From assembly GCF_032854445.1 (NCBI RefSeq), contig NC_088306.1:11405386-11469385 (forward strand): a stretch of DNA of 64,000 bases, in the 5' to 3' direction. Below are positions 37,501 to 50,700 of this stretch, piece by piece. The notes under the pieces were generated by a model. It ran no database searches, had not been told where the DNA came from, and saw only the letters and a program-made list of their open reading frames with translations. How positions within the stretch are numbered: the first letter of the stretch is position 1; each line of letters opens with the position of its first letter. The position numbers were made by a program, and so were the translations under genes. This DNA comes from Liolophura sinensis (Eukaryota; Mollusca; Polyplacophora; Chitonida; Chitonidae).

Positions 37501-40500
37501 CGAGCCCTCGGGCTCATGTCAACCTCTTGGCAAATGAGTTCGGTCAAAGTACAGCAGGACCGGTTGGATAGAATTATATATAAACCAGCCGGTTTCCCTT
37601 TAGCGTGATCTTTGTCCCCGGCAATAGCTGCGGGGAGCAAACTGGTTTTAACTGGATTGAGGCCAGGTCAGTAATGTGATCTCAAATATGCGGTACACTT
37701 GGCAACAGTTGCAAAACTGCTTACCCTGGATACTGAGACAAAGATGCCTTTAGATTATTTTGCCGTTGTTGTTGTTGCGCTATCATTCACATTGCAGGAA
37801 ACAGTTACCGGTACACACAATGAAAGCCCATGAACGTTGAGGCTGAAATTGTCGTCGTTTTTATGCGTCTCATCCCAAATAGTACCTAACTGCATTTGTG
37901 AATCTCTGAAAGAAGGTATCGATTTTATAGTGGATCTAATGTTAATCTCCTATCAGCAGATGTTAAGTTCAACATATACTTGATAGTTGGCCTAAAGCGA
38001 GTTATCAGCATCTGCACTTCTTCTTTAATGTTTAGATTTGGTTTTTGTATTTTATAGGCTACACATTGTCGTTCGGTAAAGTAACGTCGAAAGCATTACG
38101 GCCATTACGCCCCCCACCCCCCACCCCCCACCCCCCACAAAAAAATAAATAAATTAAAATTAGAAGTGAAATGGAACCAATTTAATAGCGACCAACAAAA
38201 TGAAGGCCCCTATAAACATATGTAAACTGTTAAGCACATGAAGCTACAAAAAAAAAAATAAATAAGAAAAAAAAAACCTAAACTGATTTCAGGTCATCTG
38301 CAGCCGTCCGAAAAGCATCCAAAAGCCTCCGCGATCTAGGCGGCCCCTGGACCCTCGCTTTTCGTGCTGGGATAGTTGACCGATAGCCGTATCAAACTGC
38401 TTCCGACGCGCCTGACCTTCCACACATAACAGTTGTACCAAGACGCAAACCGTAGATACATGCATGGTTACTATGAATATCTTAATGTTAATACATAGAG
38501 GCCGAAGATAATTACAAACAGGCCTAAATATCATGGCTAACTCTCCCTCTGGTCCAGAAAGTAAGATCAATTCCCGTTAGGCTGACTGACCAAAAAATAC
38601 CGTCCGTAATGTAACAGATATAATTTTCAACCAATAATTAAATATAAAAAAGTGCTGATTGCTTTGTTCAATTAAAGCGCACTGCTTGTAGATTCTCAAT
38701 GTCTTTGCATAGATTGCGTGAGTAGACGCCATCTTGTTTATACCTCCCAAGCAGACAATCGATCAACAGTCGTGCCATTGCTTGTCACGTGACTAGCCTG
38801 TTGTAAAGACACTGGTTCTTTCGCGAGTGATGTTAAAAAATGACTGTACCCATGATCTACATGTAGGCCTATGCACATGAAACCCTGAATAACTTCGACT
38901 TAAAAACTACAAAAGTTGAATCCTATAGTTAATTGACAGAAATATTTTTTCACATCACGTTACTGACACATTGGCTGACTGGATGAGGTTAGGCCTCTAA
39001 TATATGCACCTAGTTTTCACATATATAGATGTAAGATTTACAGCTTTCATTCAACCGATTGCATGTTAGTGACCTAGTTATGGACGTTGCACAACACAGA
39101 GAAATTGGTGACAGTAAAATATAGGCGACCTATTCCGTGCGACCTAAATATGCACTCCCCAGGCTATAACTGCATACCAGTACTCACATCCCTCCAGCCA
39201 AACTGCGGTGGATAGCTCCGTTGCTCCGTCTCCGCAGTTATCCGTTTTAATAACGTCGTAGAAAACAAGGTATGTAAAACTCTTTGTAACAACACAAACG
39301 TAGCCACATTGGAGCCCTTAACCTAAATTTATAGTTAAGTGGGTGTGTATCTGTTCAAAGCTTTTAATCAAAACATATTATTTAAGGTACACATATTACC
39401 CATTCGCTATTTGCATACTATAGTTGTATAGTGTACTACGGATATGAGAATTCTCCGCTTGTGTGAATTTTAATGTCTCCAGCTGTTTTTGTTGGTATAA
39501 ATATCATCCGTACACAACTGGCCTCCTCATGATGCATTCGTCAACACGTGCTTATCTAACTGTTACAATATAATGTTGTAGCTGTGAAACGTTCCCGTCT
39601 GGCTGTTACAATGTTGCGCCGGTTGTATCTTTAGACTTCAACGTTGCCGTGTTGCGCTCCCATTGTCATTGACCTTTGCTGTGACAATGTTACACAAATA
39701 GTTATCACATCTGACGGTTAAAATTCTGCACTCGTATTTCTCATCGATCTGTGTGTGACTGTTGCATTGTTGCACCGGTATTCCCGTCCCATCTCACATT
39801 TTCAGTTACGGTGATAACTCATCTAAACAGTTGTAATATGCACTCTCATGTATGTACAATGTATTTTGTGCACTTATATATACAATTACTATTATAAGCT
39901 GACAGTATCAGGAGCTGGTAGTACATAGCTGACTTAACAAGTGTGAATCTCTTGTACGACTGATGCCTTTCACTCAGGAAAAATGCATCAGGTTCCGTCC
40001 ACAAATCATATAACGTTGTTGCCCGCGTTAGTATTTATTTATTTATATATATATGTGATTGGTGTTTTACGTCGTACTAAAGAATATTTCACTTATACGA
40101 CGGCGGCCAGCATTATGGTGGTAGGAAACCGGGCAGTGCCCGGGGGAGACCCACGACCATCCACAGGTTGCTGAAAGATCTTCCCATGTACGGCCGGAGA
40201 GGAAGCCAGCATGAGCTGGCCCGCGCTAGTAAGTTGTATACCTGACGGCCTGTAATAAAAGTACACACATACCTGTACATGTATCACACTGCTATCGGCA
40301 ATCCAGACGTAACTAACCACATTACTACAGAGAATGCAACTTATGATTTTCAATATTAATCGCACTATTGCTCGTGGCAGATGTTGCTGCCATATCTATT
40401 ACAAAACACGACACTTGAACACCGTGCTATTACCTGTACTGTTATTTTATCTACCCAATCTATTGCTATCAATAGATATCGATTTCGATTGATTTCTTAA

Positions 40501-41228
40501 CCTCCGCAGGATTTCACGACCTGTGGGTCAAGTGCAGTTATGCAGCAGCGTATCCCATTCATGCTATATGTATAAAGTTGTTGAAAATTTCCATCTCTAA
40601 ATAGACCAGTTGTTCATGTAAAGTTATTAGTTCAGTCGTCAGCCATTGTATATTTGCTGAGAAATTTAAAGAAGCACATGTAATATTAAATGACGTATAT
40701 TGGTGATACATGTAAATGTATATAAGAAATTTATTTTCACACGCAGAAAATAAATTTCAAAATGCACAGTTATATGATACCTGTATGATATTATTTTACG
40801 AAACAAATGCTTTAATGAAAAGGCGATTGGAGTGCCAGAATGCTCTTGGCATTCTCTTGGCATATCTTAGGTGGACCCGTTAGGCTCATAAAAAGTGGTA
40901 TGATATTCGCCTTTACGACATGCAATGGACGAGCGGTTATATGATGAAGTGCATAAGGGGGAAAAGATATCATGCTCAGTGGCATAAGTTTGTCGCATTG
41001 GTGCTTTTTTTTTCCTTGTGAAAGAGACGGAACAAATAAATTTAATCACCATACCTTAGTACGCCGTGCCGTGTCTGTGGAATGTTTCTGTTCACTGTCA
41101 GCAGCGGACTTCAGCGAAAGCAGGGACTTTCCGACTTCTGTATTGTGTCCGTACCTTGTCAATGGCGGTTTGAAGCTTTGGTCAATTCTGTCCGAAGAAC
41201 TGGCATCGGGGAAAACCATGACGCCCAT
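25878..41228 (-). CDS. Monocarboxylate transporter-like MFS carrier (SLC16 family)
   Basis: This is a 12-helix plasma-membrane carrier of the SLC16/MCT group; the substrate cannot be predicted. Minus-strand exons: 41055-41228 (start), 31642-31849, 27792-27935, 26585-27325, 25878-26089 (stop). They sum to 1479 nt, 492 residues, a normal MCT length. Family marks are SPISSILVNRYGCR after TM2, YFSKRRTIALGL (193-204), SWRGTFLIIGG, and VAGALMRP at the end of TM6, then a short central loop of about 25 residues. Two family residues look changed: the DGGWGW-type motif before TM1 reads DNVCAA (70-75), and in TM8 the Arg is kept (R327) but the position four before it, Asp in MCT1, is Thr323. The first exon is the least certain part. 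It codes for a 58-residue cytosolic N-terminus with no homology I recognise, but it ends in a good donor in the required phase. The stop overlaps a donor-like GTAAGT, so a longer C-terminus is possible. Confidence 0.85.
28930..29315. repeat. Diverged tandem duplication, period about 173 bp
   Basis: CTTGGCCCAAAATAATTGTG at about 28969 is matched by CTTGGTCCGAAAATAATTGT at about 29142. CCAGTATTAGTT recurs with a similar spacing, and a third partial copy ends near 29315. It is intronic in the SLC16-like gene. Confidence 0.6.
30044..30216 (-). mobile_element. SINE family A, head missing
   Basis: A four-unit TTTA tail, the family tail and body; it breaks off after GGAAGCCAGCA. It is in intron 2 of the SLC16-like gene. 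Confidence 0.87.
31437..31516. repeat. (TA)n microsatellite, about 80 bp
   Basis: An almost pure TA run, preceded by two copies of CCTATATATACATCGCCCT-like sequence. It sits in the intron about 130 bp downstream of the SLC16-like exon that ends at 31642. Confidence 0.97.
32622..34207 (-). mobile_element. Tc1-like DNA transposon, 1586 bp, inactive
   Basis: Terminal inverted repeats of about 30 bp begin CACTGTTGCCCAAAATGA at both ends, with one mismatch, and a TA dinucleotide flanks each side (32620-32621 and 34208-34209), as expected for Tc1/mariner insertion. The inside encodes a broken transposase on the minus strand. The element lies in intron 1 of the SLC16-like gene, in the same orientation as that gene. 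Confidence 0.93.
32924..34059 (-). pseudogene. Tc1-like transposase pseudogene (DD34E)
   Basis: The N-terminal half (about 33574-34059) carries a helix-turn-helix with ADIATFARISQSAVSKILKR and a GRPRSTT hook. The catalytic half shows HVVFTDESRY, then DDNARPYRAN and SPDMIPIEHAWD; 34 residues separate the second Asp from the Glu, giving the DD34E spacing of Tc1. The frame is broken. There is a TGA straight after RLIDSGH, another TGA after ILDRQDG, a TGA near KTGI, and at least one frameshift between the two halves. The enzyme cannot be made intact from this copy. Which of the several upstream ATGs was the original start is unclear. Confidence 0.92.
34391..34548 (+). mobile_element. SINE family A, internal deletion
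   Basis: From the B-box region (CGCTGTGAGTTCAAGTCC) to GGTTTCC, then directly into GGCGTAAAACACCAATCAAA. About 50 bp of body before the tail are missing. It lies about 180 bp outside the Tc1 element. Confidence 0.87.
40030..40224 (-). mobile_element. SINE family A, head missing
   Basis: Tail and body run to GAAGCCAGCATGAGCTGG on the plus strand. It is in intron 1 of the SLC16-like gene. Confidence 0.88.
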
Positions 41229-42934
41229 TGTGACTTCAAGTTAAGTTAATTAACGATTACTCGTCAATTTTCCTCAGAAACCTGGGAATAATTTTATGCG
41301 TTGCTGTTGATTGATAACAGTGTAGGTAGAGATCGCCTTTCTTTTTCTGTTAATATCGAAGCGCGATATACTGGTCAGACAAGTGGATGCATAGTATCCG
41401 TTGCGGAAGCAGGCAATGCTGCAAATGATGGCATGCAGGGTCAAAAAGTTAAAATGCGCAATGCAAACACTGAATTTTGTCCATACACGATCAGCTGATG
41501 AGCTGCAGAATATCCAGTACATTTCTATTAACCACAAACCACTTTATATATACGTTTAACATACACCCTCCACCCCCTCCCCTTCCCACGGTACGTCAAA
41601 TCTGCGCATGCGTGGTGCTTTCGGGGTCTGCGATATGGGTCAGTTGTTTATCGGTTACTCCACATTTAGTTGCATAGACCTGTCAGGGTCGCGATCTCCC
41701 AAAACTTTCTCCACGTGGTCTAACCTCTCGGGCGTAAATAACGGCCATGTTTTGTAACATGAGCGCATATGTTTTTGCTTGTACATGCGGATATTTGCGT
41801 TAAATGGCGAATATTTGTACCACAGTCCCTCCTGGTTGTTGGTGCGTTTCCCGGAACCATGAATTCGGGACTCGCACTAAGTTGTAGTAGTCTGTCAGAT
41901 AGTAAACAATGAACAGCGCGTCAGCTGATCGTCGAGAACAGCTGGTTTCTAGTCAGCTATACATAGGATCAACATTGTGAGCTAGCGTTTGCACTGCCTC
42001 GGCTTTCACCTCGATCCTGCGTGCACTATCACACTTAGAGAACGTGTTCGCAGGCCTATGTGCGCAGTAAAACTTTTGATTCACCTCAATCATAAGCACC
42101 TACTCATTTCCTAGGCCATTAGTTTTGCTAAGTTATGAATACAGCCATTTCCAGGTAAAATAAATCTATTAGTAAACGGCGGAAAATTCCCAGTAATTGT
42201 TTTATTATAAACTGCAATGGTTTTTTTTTTTTTTTTTGTCCGGAATCACAAGCCCTGAAAAGATAAAAACATCAAATCTATAATTTACCATCCACTGTTG
42301 GCTAACGCAACAAGCATTAAGAAAGCTTTTTAACATGATGTACAGGAAGGCAACTGGGCTTCTCTCTTGGCCAATAATGTCTGGAGTTCGAAACCAGTTC
42401 CCGCTGGGTAGGTTGTGAACAAGATTTTTCCGCGCTCTGCCCCGTTAAATCGCATACTCATCGGCATGATAGACTTCACAGCTGTCATACAGGTGAAATG
42501 TATTCTCGAATACGATGTTAGAGGAAGGGTGAAATAATTTTCGCCCGCCTCACTATTAATGGAATGTTACATATGACACGAAAGTAAGCTATGACGCAAA
42601 TCAAAAAGATTAGGGAAATGCGCCCTGCTTTATTACATACACACATTGCATATGAAAAACACACAAGGAATCTATGTGTAAAAAGAAGGATTCTCGATCT
42701 GTATATGTTTGTTCCTCGACTTTCTCCATAATTATTCATCCGATCGACTTCAGGCTTGCCAGGTGTTTTGCCGAGAATCCAAGGGAGTACAGAGTCGAGT
42801 ATTTGCAAAATTGTGTATTGCGAAAACAAATTAGGCGATAATGGCGTCAGAAATCTTTCGTTTATAAGTATATACTTTGCTAATAACTAAGTAAGCTGCA
42901 ATTAATTGCCACACCATTTTTTTTCCTTTCACTT

Positions 42935-43012
42935 GATGTTTGCCGCAGTCGTATAAGTGAAATATGCATTTACATGTGTACGGCGTAAAACACCAATCAA
43001 AAAAATAAATTA
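42935..43012 (+). mobile_element. SINE family A, tail fragment
   Basis: Only the last 75 bp remain (GTCGTATAAGTGAAATATGC ... GCGTAAAACACCAATC). It is between the SLC16-like and DCyD-like genes. Confidence 0.82.
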
Positions 43013-43204
43013 CTTAATTGTCATATTCATGTATTAGAGTTCAGATAAATATAGATAGGACTTTAAATCGATGATACCATTATTAAGCCCTGAACACAAT
43101 TTTACATTGCCTTTTAACCTTATAATTTAAAAACTTCAGACCCGAGGGTTAAAATTGATCATCGTTATTTGAATGTTGGTTCTTATAGCCGAATTATTAT
43201 AGTC

Positions 43205-43545
43205 GAATAATCCACCGTGTCGATTGGCTAAATCGGATAGAACATTTGTCTCATGAGCGGTAAAGGCCCACAGGATTCAATCGCTAGTCGTGTGACGTCA
43301 TTGGTAACGTCAGTACGGTTTGTCTGGTGTCTTTGGCATGGCGTTCCAGTGAAGCAGCACTAAAAGCATGTCGACATTGGGGTCCTGCCTGCTACAGGGA
43401 GATGATTTTGTGAAATCACCGAAATAAAAGAGATGTTATACAAGAAAGGACAAACAAAGCATGACGCCAAAACTGGCATTGCATTTTTGTGGCAGCCAAT
43501 TGAGCAATCTTCAACGATGTTAAAACTAAGGTGACTCCCGGAACG
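43205..43545 (+). mobile_element. SINE family C, diverged
   Basis: A tRNA-like start (TTGGCTAAATCGGATAGAAC), then GTCTGGTGTCTTTGGCATGG and a worn tail ending in ACGATGTTAAAAC. It is in the spacer before the DCyD-like gene. Confidence 0.6.
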
Positions 43546-44149
43546 TCGTTAATCGCTTATTACGAATAAGGCCTATACGAACAATGGTAGTGGGAAAGTC
43601 TAGAAATTACCTGTCCAAGGCTGTTAGCCTGGCTTTCATGTATAGTCCATGAATAGTGTGTGACATAAACCATTGTGAATGAACACTGTATTCCCTATAC
43701 ACGGGTAAAACGTCAATCTGTGATACCTAATACAATGCGGTCTGCTGGCTAGAGGTGATATTGTTGGTGTGGTGTCTGCTGTCAACAAGCTGTGACTAGA
43801 TAGGATGTCATCACGTTGAGAATGGGTGAGCTTTCATGCTTGGTGACTGGATGGGGTGTCAGGTCTGGTGCAAGTGCCTTGTGGCTGAGCGTGCTATAAT
43901 GTCGTGTGCCAGTACGTTGTGGCTTGGTGTGCTGTACGTGTATTGACAACACGCTGTGACTCGGTGTCAGTATGTTGTAACTGGATACGGTGTCATGTCT
44001 GTTGTCAGCAAGGTTTGACTATAGAGGAGTCAAAACTGGTGTCAGCAGATTGTGACTAAACGGGTGTCATGCGACGGTTGTCCTAGTTGGGTGTGCTGCC
44101 ATGCCAAGTAAATCCATAAAATATTGCGGTCATTTAATCCTCTGTTATA

Positions 44150-44405
44150 CTGATTTATTTATTAATTTGATTGGTGTTTTACGCCGTACTCAAGAATATT
44201 TCACTTGTACGACGGCGGCCAGCATTACGGTGGGAGGAAACCGGGCAGAGTCCGGGGAAACCCACGACCATCCGCCGGTAACTGGAAGATATTCACTCGG
44301 CCAGCAGGAGCCAGCATGAGCTGGACTTGAACTCACAGCGGGTGAGAGGCTCCCTCGTCATTGCGCCGCGCTGGCGTGCTAATCTCTTCGGCCAGATAGG
44401 CCCCT
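44150..44405 (-). mobile_element. SINE family A, full length with target duplication
   Basis: Complete copy with CTCTGTTATA repeated on both sides (44140-44149 and 44406-44415). Confidence 0.91.
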
Positions 44406-47400
44406 CTCTGTTATAATGTACCATGTTTAGTGTGAATGTAGGCCTATATCTATAGGTTACATATGCGATATTGTCCCGTATCTTCGAATCAACAGATTGC
44501 CTTATCAATATGTATGCGGCGTAAAGTACAATAGTTCAACCATTTATGTGACACTGTTTCATATGATTCAGACATCTATATATGATTTTCGAAATGTTCT
44601 GGAGGACTAGTAACACGAATGCAAAACTCCTATAAACCCCGATCCACAATCTTTGCGTTTTCATCCGAATCAGGTTTAAGACAATTAAATAGTTTCTGCC
44701 ATCCAAGAAACTGAGCAGGGAAATGTATGAAAGTAATCTTTAATGGTCTATATGAAACCAATTAAATGAAATTAAAATAATTGTTTATTTACACATTTCG
44801 TTCGTTGCCAAATGACTGGAAAATTGTTTAATTACAACGTACAAACCCAAGAATGTATACATATTTTTCTCAATTTTCTTTATACATATACTAAACAAAT
44901 ACAGTTTGCTTTGGGGTAATCTTTGTATTCGCTATCCCCACACACATGCTCGTGGCGTCTGTCCTAACTCAACTCGTTTTCTTCGCATTTATTTGAACCC
45001 AAAACTCAAAGATGAGGCTCTCCGCCAAACCGTTACATGCATTTACTGCCTGAGAGTACATTTCCGATACCGGTATAAATACAGTTAGAACCCTTAAGTT
45101 CGAGTTACATGTAGGTACATGTATCAATGGACGTGTTACATAACGAGGTTGATGTATTGCCTGAGTACATGTAACGGAACAATCCAGGGCACAGTGCACA
45201 AGAGCAGAGCGAACTTTCACTACGACCCACTTTTTAAGCTACATGTATATATGCGCTCGTGGGTTCTAAACAGCTATGCAGTTATACATATAATATAGGT
45301 ACTTACGTGTAGCGTAAAGGCAAAAAAAAGCAGGGTGGCAGAAAAGCGGAGGTTTATTCAAACTCTTCCTGCAAATGCTTAAATAATAGTAATTTACCAT
45401 GGCCTAACCAGAGTGACCCAGAAGTCTCAATCGCGTTAAACTTATCGTAAACTTCGAGCTTAATGTTCCCATCTTCGTTCCTTACAATATGGCCCAAGCA
45501 CCGCATAAGCGATTATCAAATATCTGCGCGCAATTAAATGGAAATAAAATAAATGTTTTTGTTGTTTTTTTTTTAAATTTAAGGATGACTTGAAGCGAAT
45601 TCTGCCAAGCAGTAATTTATCTGTATGTAAATGGTTCAGGTTGTATTGCCGTGGTCAACAATATTTTACGGACCGAGACATCGAAGAAAAGTATATGACA
45701 CTGAAAGACACCAACTCCCAAAACTGGGAGAATAAATACCTGTCAGGGTGCAGTATACCTGGGAAAACTTTGCATTGTCCAATGTATATATTAGGCCCAT
45801 ACATTTTATATACATGTACGTGAGTAAAATACTGCAGCGCACGTTCTTTGTGTTACGTGAAATCTTCTTAGCTTTCTTCTTGGGTGCAATAATGATTTTA
45901 AAATACAGTTTTCTTTTCATTTCCCGTAAAACCATAATCTTCGTTTAAGAGTCCCTCTTCGTGTTTACCTTTAGCACCATACTCCAGAATTAGGAGGATT
46001 TTGTGTATACCCAGAATACACAAGAAATCACGTACAAGAATTATAATATGTATTGAATAGCTGCATCCACAACATATGCATGGATTGGTGTTATATCATG
46101 AATCGTTAATGTATAGTTAGTTGTACACTTTTCTGTATGAATATATACATGAGCATGTATACGCAGGCCTACTGTAGTCTTTATAACTACAACAGGTGTC
46201 CGAGGTTAAAGGTCATCTGGATGACCAGACGTCGTATTGTATATATACGATATGGGAAGGCTTTTGTTAGTATGGAATTTAGGTAACTTCGAAACCTTCT
46301 GATAATTGAGTATTACTCGTGTACAAAATGGTGTGTCGATTGTTCTGAATTAACTCCGTGAACCAAATCATTCGCCAATACATCCGCCCACCAATTCCAA
46401 TCAATATACATAAAAAATTAATCTATCAATAAATCAAACAACAAACATTTCATACTTCTACTGCTGAATATGCGTGAATTTCCACACTGTATAAATCCCG
46501 AAGGACCTTCAACGCTATAGCCTGACCTCGGAGAAGATCACGTGTTCGAATCTACAGCGCCAACACGGTTACGACTGTAATTGCGTGGTGTTAAGAAAGG
46601 GCCCCTGGCAACTACATGTAAATAGGAAATATCCCAACACACACTTCCCACCCAACCCTCCACCCTGTCGCGAGGTTGATTGCAAACCTGCTCACAGTGA
46701 CAGATCGTCGGAGTAAGGGCGGAGTAAGAAATGAAGTAAGGGCTTCCCGGTATGCGGTTGAAGTTGTTTGGTAGCAGGTGTTGGCCAAGCTAAAACATTC
46801 ATTGCTGACCATCAGATCATTGTATGCCGTTAAATGCACAGGAAAATATCATTTTCTGTCTATACCGTATATATACCGTGAATATATGACAGTGTCTAAT
46901 AGACATTTATTACGAAGCTAAACTGATAAACAGACGAGCCTTTCTCAATGTAATTGTACGATATGCTGTTAGCTGAAGTAAATAACGCTGAATTTTCTTG
47001 GGAAGAATATTGTGTATTATCTGTGTAGATTTACTATAATATATTTAAACTTATCTAACATATAGCTTGACAATATATGAAGAAATATAAAAAAAGGGTC
47101 TAATTACTCACCCACCCCACCCCCCACCCCCACCCAACCAACACCCCATTATCTCACTTTGTTAAGCGCTAAAAAAAGTGTGCAATTATAGAAAATACCC
47201 AAAGCCATTTCTGAATAAGTCTAAGTCAAATTTAATACCTCTTTTGTTGTACTGGAAGTTGAAATTTTGACAACTTTAATAAAGTTGTCAAATTCCTGTT
47301 AATTTATAGGGCCAAAAAATAAATATTTTTATTATTATTATTATTTTTATTATTTATATTATATTTTATTAATATATTTTTTTTTTTTTGGTATACAAGA

Positions 47401-47759
47401 TAAATTTGTGACAAGAGGCCGTTGTATTGTTCTACTAGCTTCTTTGGTATTTAACTTTGACTGTTATAAATGTTCGCCTTTGTTCTCACATTTCTTACTC
47501 AACGACTTCTGTGTGTGCATGTGATACACGAAATGGGGAATCCCCACGTCATCACCACCGTCGAAAATGTACCAGTCTTGGAAAACCCCTTTTCTTAAAC
47601 GGAATCCCCAGCCTCGATTTCGCGTGACCTCTAAGTTGGGCAGACATGGCCGATTGTGCATGAGATATGTGACAATTTCTGTATTACAGTTTTACAGAGT
47701 TCAAATGTCAGGCGTGACAAGACATCTGAAGTGTTGATGGGCGTAGTTTATACCATTCA

Positions 47760-50700
47760 ATGGGCATACGCTGGATGTATATGCGCGCATGTAAGACGCT
47801 TGGGTTGAATGTCACGGTGATCAAAATTTCCCCGCTCCGCTCGCCGTTTGCAAGTGCAACTAGAGCTACTACAAACACAGACCCGATAGTACGGAGTGGA
47901 CGACTGTTTTCTTCGAGCACCAAGGATTTTTCTGATTTTTCAGGGATGTCGGCCGAAAGCTGCAGAAAAGAACGCCTGATCGTGTACAAAATACCGGACT
48001 GGTTGGAAGGAAAACTGAAGTTTCAGCCCAAGTACAGAGTGGAGGTCGGTAAATATTTGAACATGTATAGCCTACTGTTTGCTTACCTATTTGATTTTAT
48101 GTCGGTCATCGTCCATATCACGTAGTCACTTTTGTTATAGAGAAATATGGGTCATTGTACAGTAAATAAGACCAATAACTCATTTGGCTGTTTAGATAAG
48201 AAGGATAGATAAGAAATAGGTTGAGTCGCTAAACTAATTCTTCGAACTATATTTAATTCTGTCCTTCTTTTATCATTCTGACTAACTATGTTTAATGAGA
48301 TCGGTCATTGGCCCGCGAAAATGCACAGTATAAAACAGAAAGTTCAACAAGTTCAAAAGCAAGTACAAAAACAATTGTGTATAGTGCATAAGTCCGTCCA
48401 CCCATTAAACTATGAAAGTAGGCGGTTGAATTCAGTCACATTCAACATTCTCTTGTTGTCATGAACTTAAAACCACAGTGTCACACATATACATGTAGCT
48501 TGTAGGCCCTACAGGTGTACAGTGGACCAGCCTCAAAGTTCAGAGAGCTGGGATCAAAACCGAGTAGGGTTATATCAAAGATTTTATAAATCCCCCAGGG
48601 TCAGTATTATGTGACTGGGTGGGGTGTCATGTCTGGTGTCTTTGGCATGATACTTCAGTATCAGCAGCACTGTGGCGGCATGGATTGGCCCTGCCACAAT
48701 AAGACTCCGCAAATGTGCACACACCTACTGGCTGCTCGTAGTCATATGACTGAAAAATTGTGAAGTAACGACATTAAACCCAAGCATTCATTCATTCATT
48801 CCCTACAGGTAGAGTTACCATCTCTGTACAAATTATGATGAGGTTAACCATGGTCTGGTGGTTAGTGAACTAAAAACTTTCATGTATCAATCTGCATAGA
48901 GTGGTTCATGTCTAGTACAAGAACAGCTCAATGTGTCATTTAAGTAAATAATTCATAGGGGATGAAGTATGTCAGGCGGTTATTCCAAGTCATTTCTGAC
49001 AGAAGTAAAAATAGACAAATGTGTCAAAATTTCACCTCCAAACACCAAAAACTAATCATTCTGAGTAGGTTTTAAATTTTGGGTCATAAATCAATGTGAG
49101 GAATCAACCCCTGTTAGTAATAATTAGATGGTGATACAGCTTTCAAACCCTGTTAGTTATAATTAGATGGTGATACAGCTTTCGACCCCTGTTAGTTATA
49201 ATTAGATGGTGATACAGATTTCAAGCCCTGTTAATTATAATTAGATTGTGATACAGCTTTCGACCCCAGTTAGTTACAATTAGATGGTGATACAGCTTTA
49301 GAAGTACATGTATATATCCACATGGTTACTTGTATTTTGACTGCTGAATTTAACCTACACTATAGATATAGTGTGTACATGTCATTTGGTTTGTAGGCTT
49401 GGTTGTGCTTGTCATGTGACAACCTTACAGTTATAAACACTGTCATATATTATTACACCAGGGTGAAACACCTTGGATATGAACTAGAGCAGAGTATCAT
49501 GCTACTCTTTCTGTTGTACAAAATACACTGGAGACTACCTCATTCACAGAGGGAATTAACAAGGAACAGACAGCTACATGTATAGTGCTTAAGAATAAGC
49601 AAGACGTAATTGCGAATAAAACAGAAACTTAATTTAATATTTTTAGAAAAAAAATTTAGGGGAGTAATCTCAGCAATCATATACTTAAAAATAATAATTT
49701 TTCAAAGAGATGTGATTAAAAAATAAGATAAAATAAGAATAAATCCGTGTTCTGCACCATGTCATATTAAGGCCAAAATAAAAAAGTTTTTAGTGGTGAC
49801 AAGATCAATTTGTGATATTTTTGGAATATTTATTTATTAATTTCTAATTTTCTGAAGAGTGGATAAATTACAATTGTACTCTCAAATTTGTTAAATTTAA
49901 ACATTTCATGAGATTGATGTTTTATGCTAAGTAAAGAATATATGTTATTTGACAGAAATTCAGGTGATGTGGGTGGAGGGAAGGGAAATAAAAAACCAAA
50001 GTAGTAATTACATTTGAATGTCCAGTAGCTATCTCTGTTTTATTTTTACGCAGCCAAAAAATTGTTTTGTTTTTTTTTAGGCTTTTGGTAATACTACATG
50101 TACCCAATTCTTTTAATGTTTTGGAACAGATATTAGTAGTGTTAAAAGCAGAATATTACATTTCTTTCCCAGCTTTTTGGAAAAGTCAAGATATGAGTAT
50201 GTTGTTCATTAGGTGTTCTAACTGTGAGAAAAAAAGAAACTAAATATTCCTGCTACAATTGCACATAGATTAGCTAAAAGTGTAGACCAGGTGATCCAAA
50301 AATTAGCAATAGGATACATGTATATACTGGGTAATGATCTCAAGTGTTTAAGGTAGAGGACCTGGTTTAATAAAACGTCTTAATTTCAATAAATCGTTGA
50401 AGACGGTAGTTGGTTTCCTACATGTACGTCCAACATGGGATGTTTCTTGATAAACCTTAAGTCTAACACTTCATATGTATAGTGTGGCATGGCTTAAGCA
50501 AAACATTTATATTGCTTAAGAAAGGAACTTAAGAACTTTCATGAAACTGGCTACTGGATAACATGTTAGAGAACATGAATATTGATATATTGTATTGTAA
50601 CTATATACAGTACGATTTATAACACTCGTGTATTTTTGTAAAAATTCTATATTATAATAATGATAATAATTTATCAGTTATTATTGCTATAATTATTATT

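Larger units (their letters stand above)
31850..41054. other. Intron 1 of the SLC16-like gene
   Basis: A 9.2 kb intron holding the Tc1 element, SINEs at 34391 and 40030, and a C-rich tract at about 38105-38140. The part at 34900-35850 is richer in G+C and CpG than its surroundings and contains repeated ACCGAAAT-like motifs. An unseen exon or alternative promoter there cannot be excluded. Confidence 0.5.
41229..47759. other. Gene-poor spacer between divergent SLC16-like and DCyD-like genes
   Basis: SINE copies at 42935, 43205 and 44150. A stretch at 43740-44090 has worn repeats of TGTGACT...GGTGTCATG type. C-rich and T-rich tracts lie near 47110 and 47340. No gene recognised; both promoters should be at the ends. 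Confidence 0.55.
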
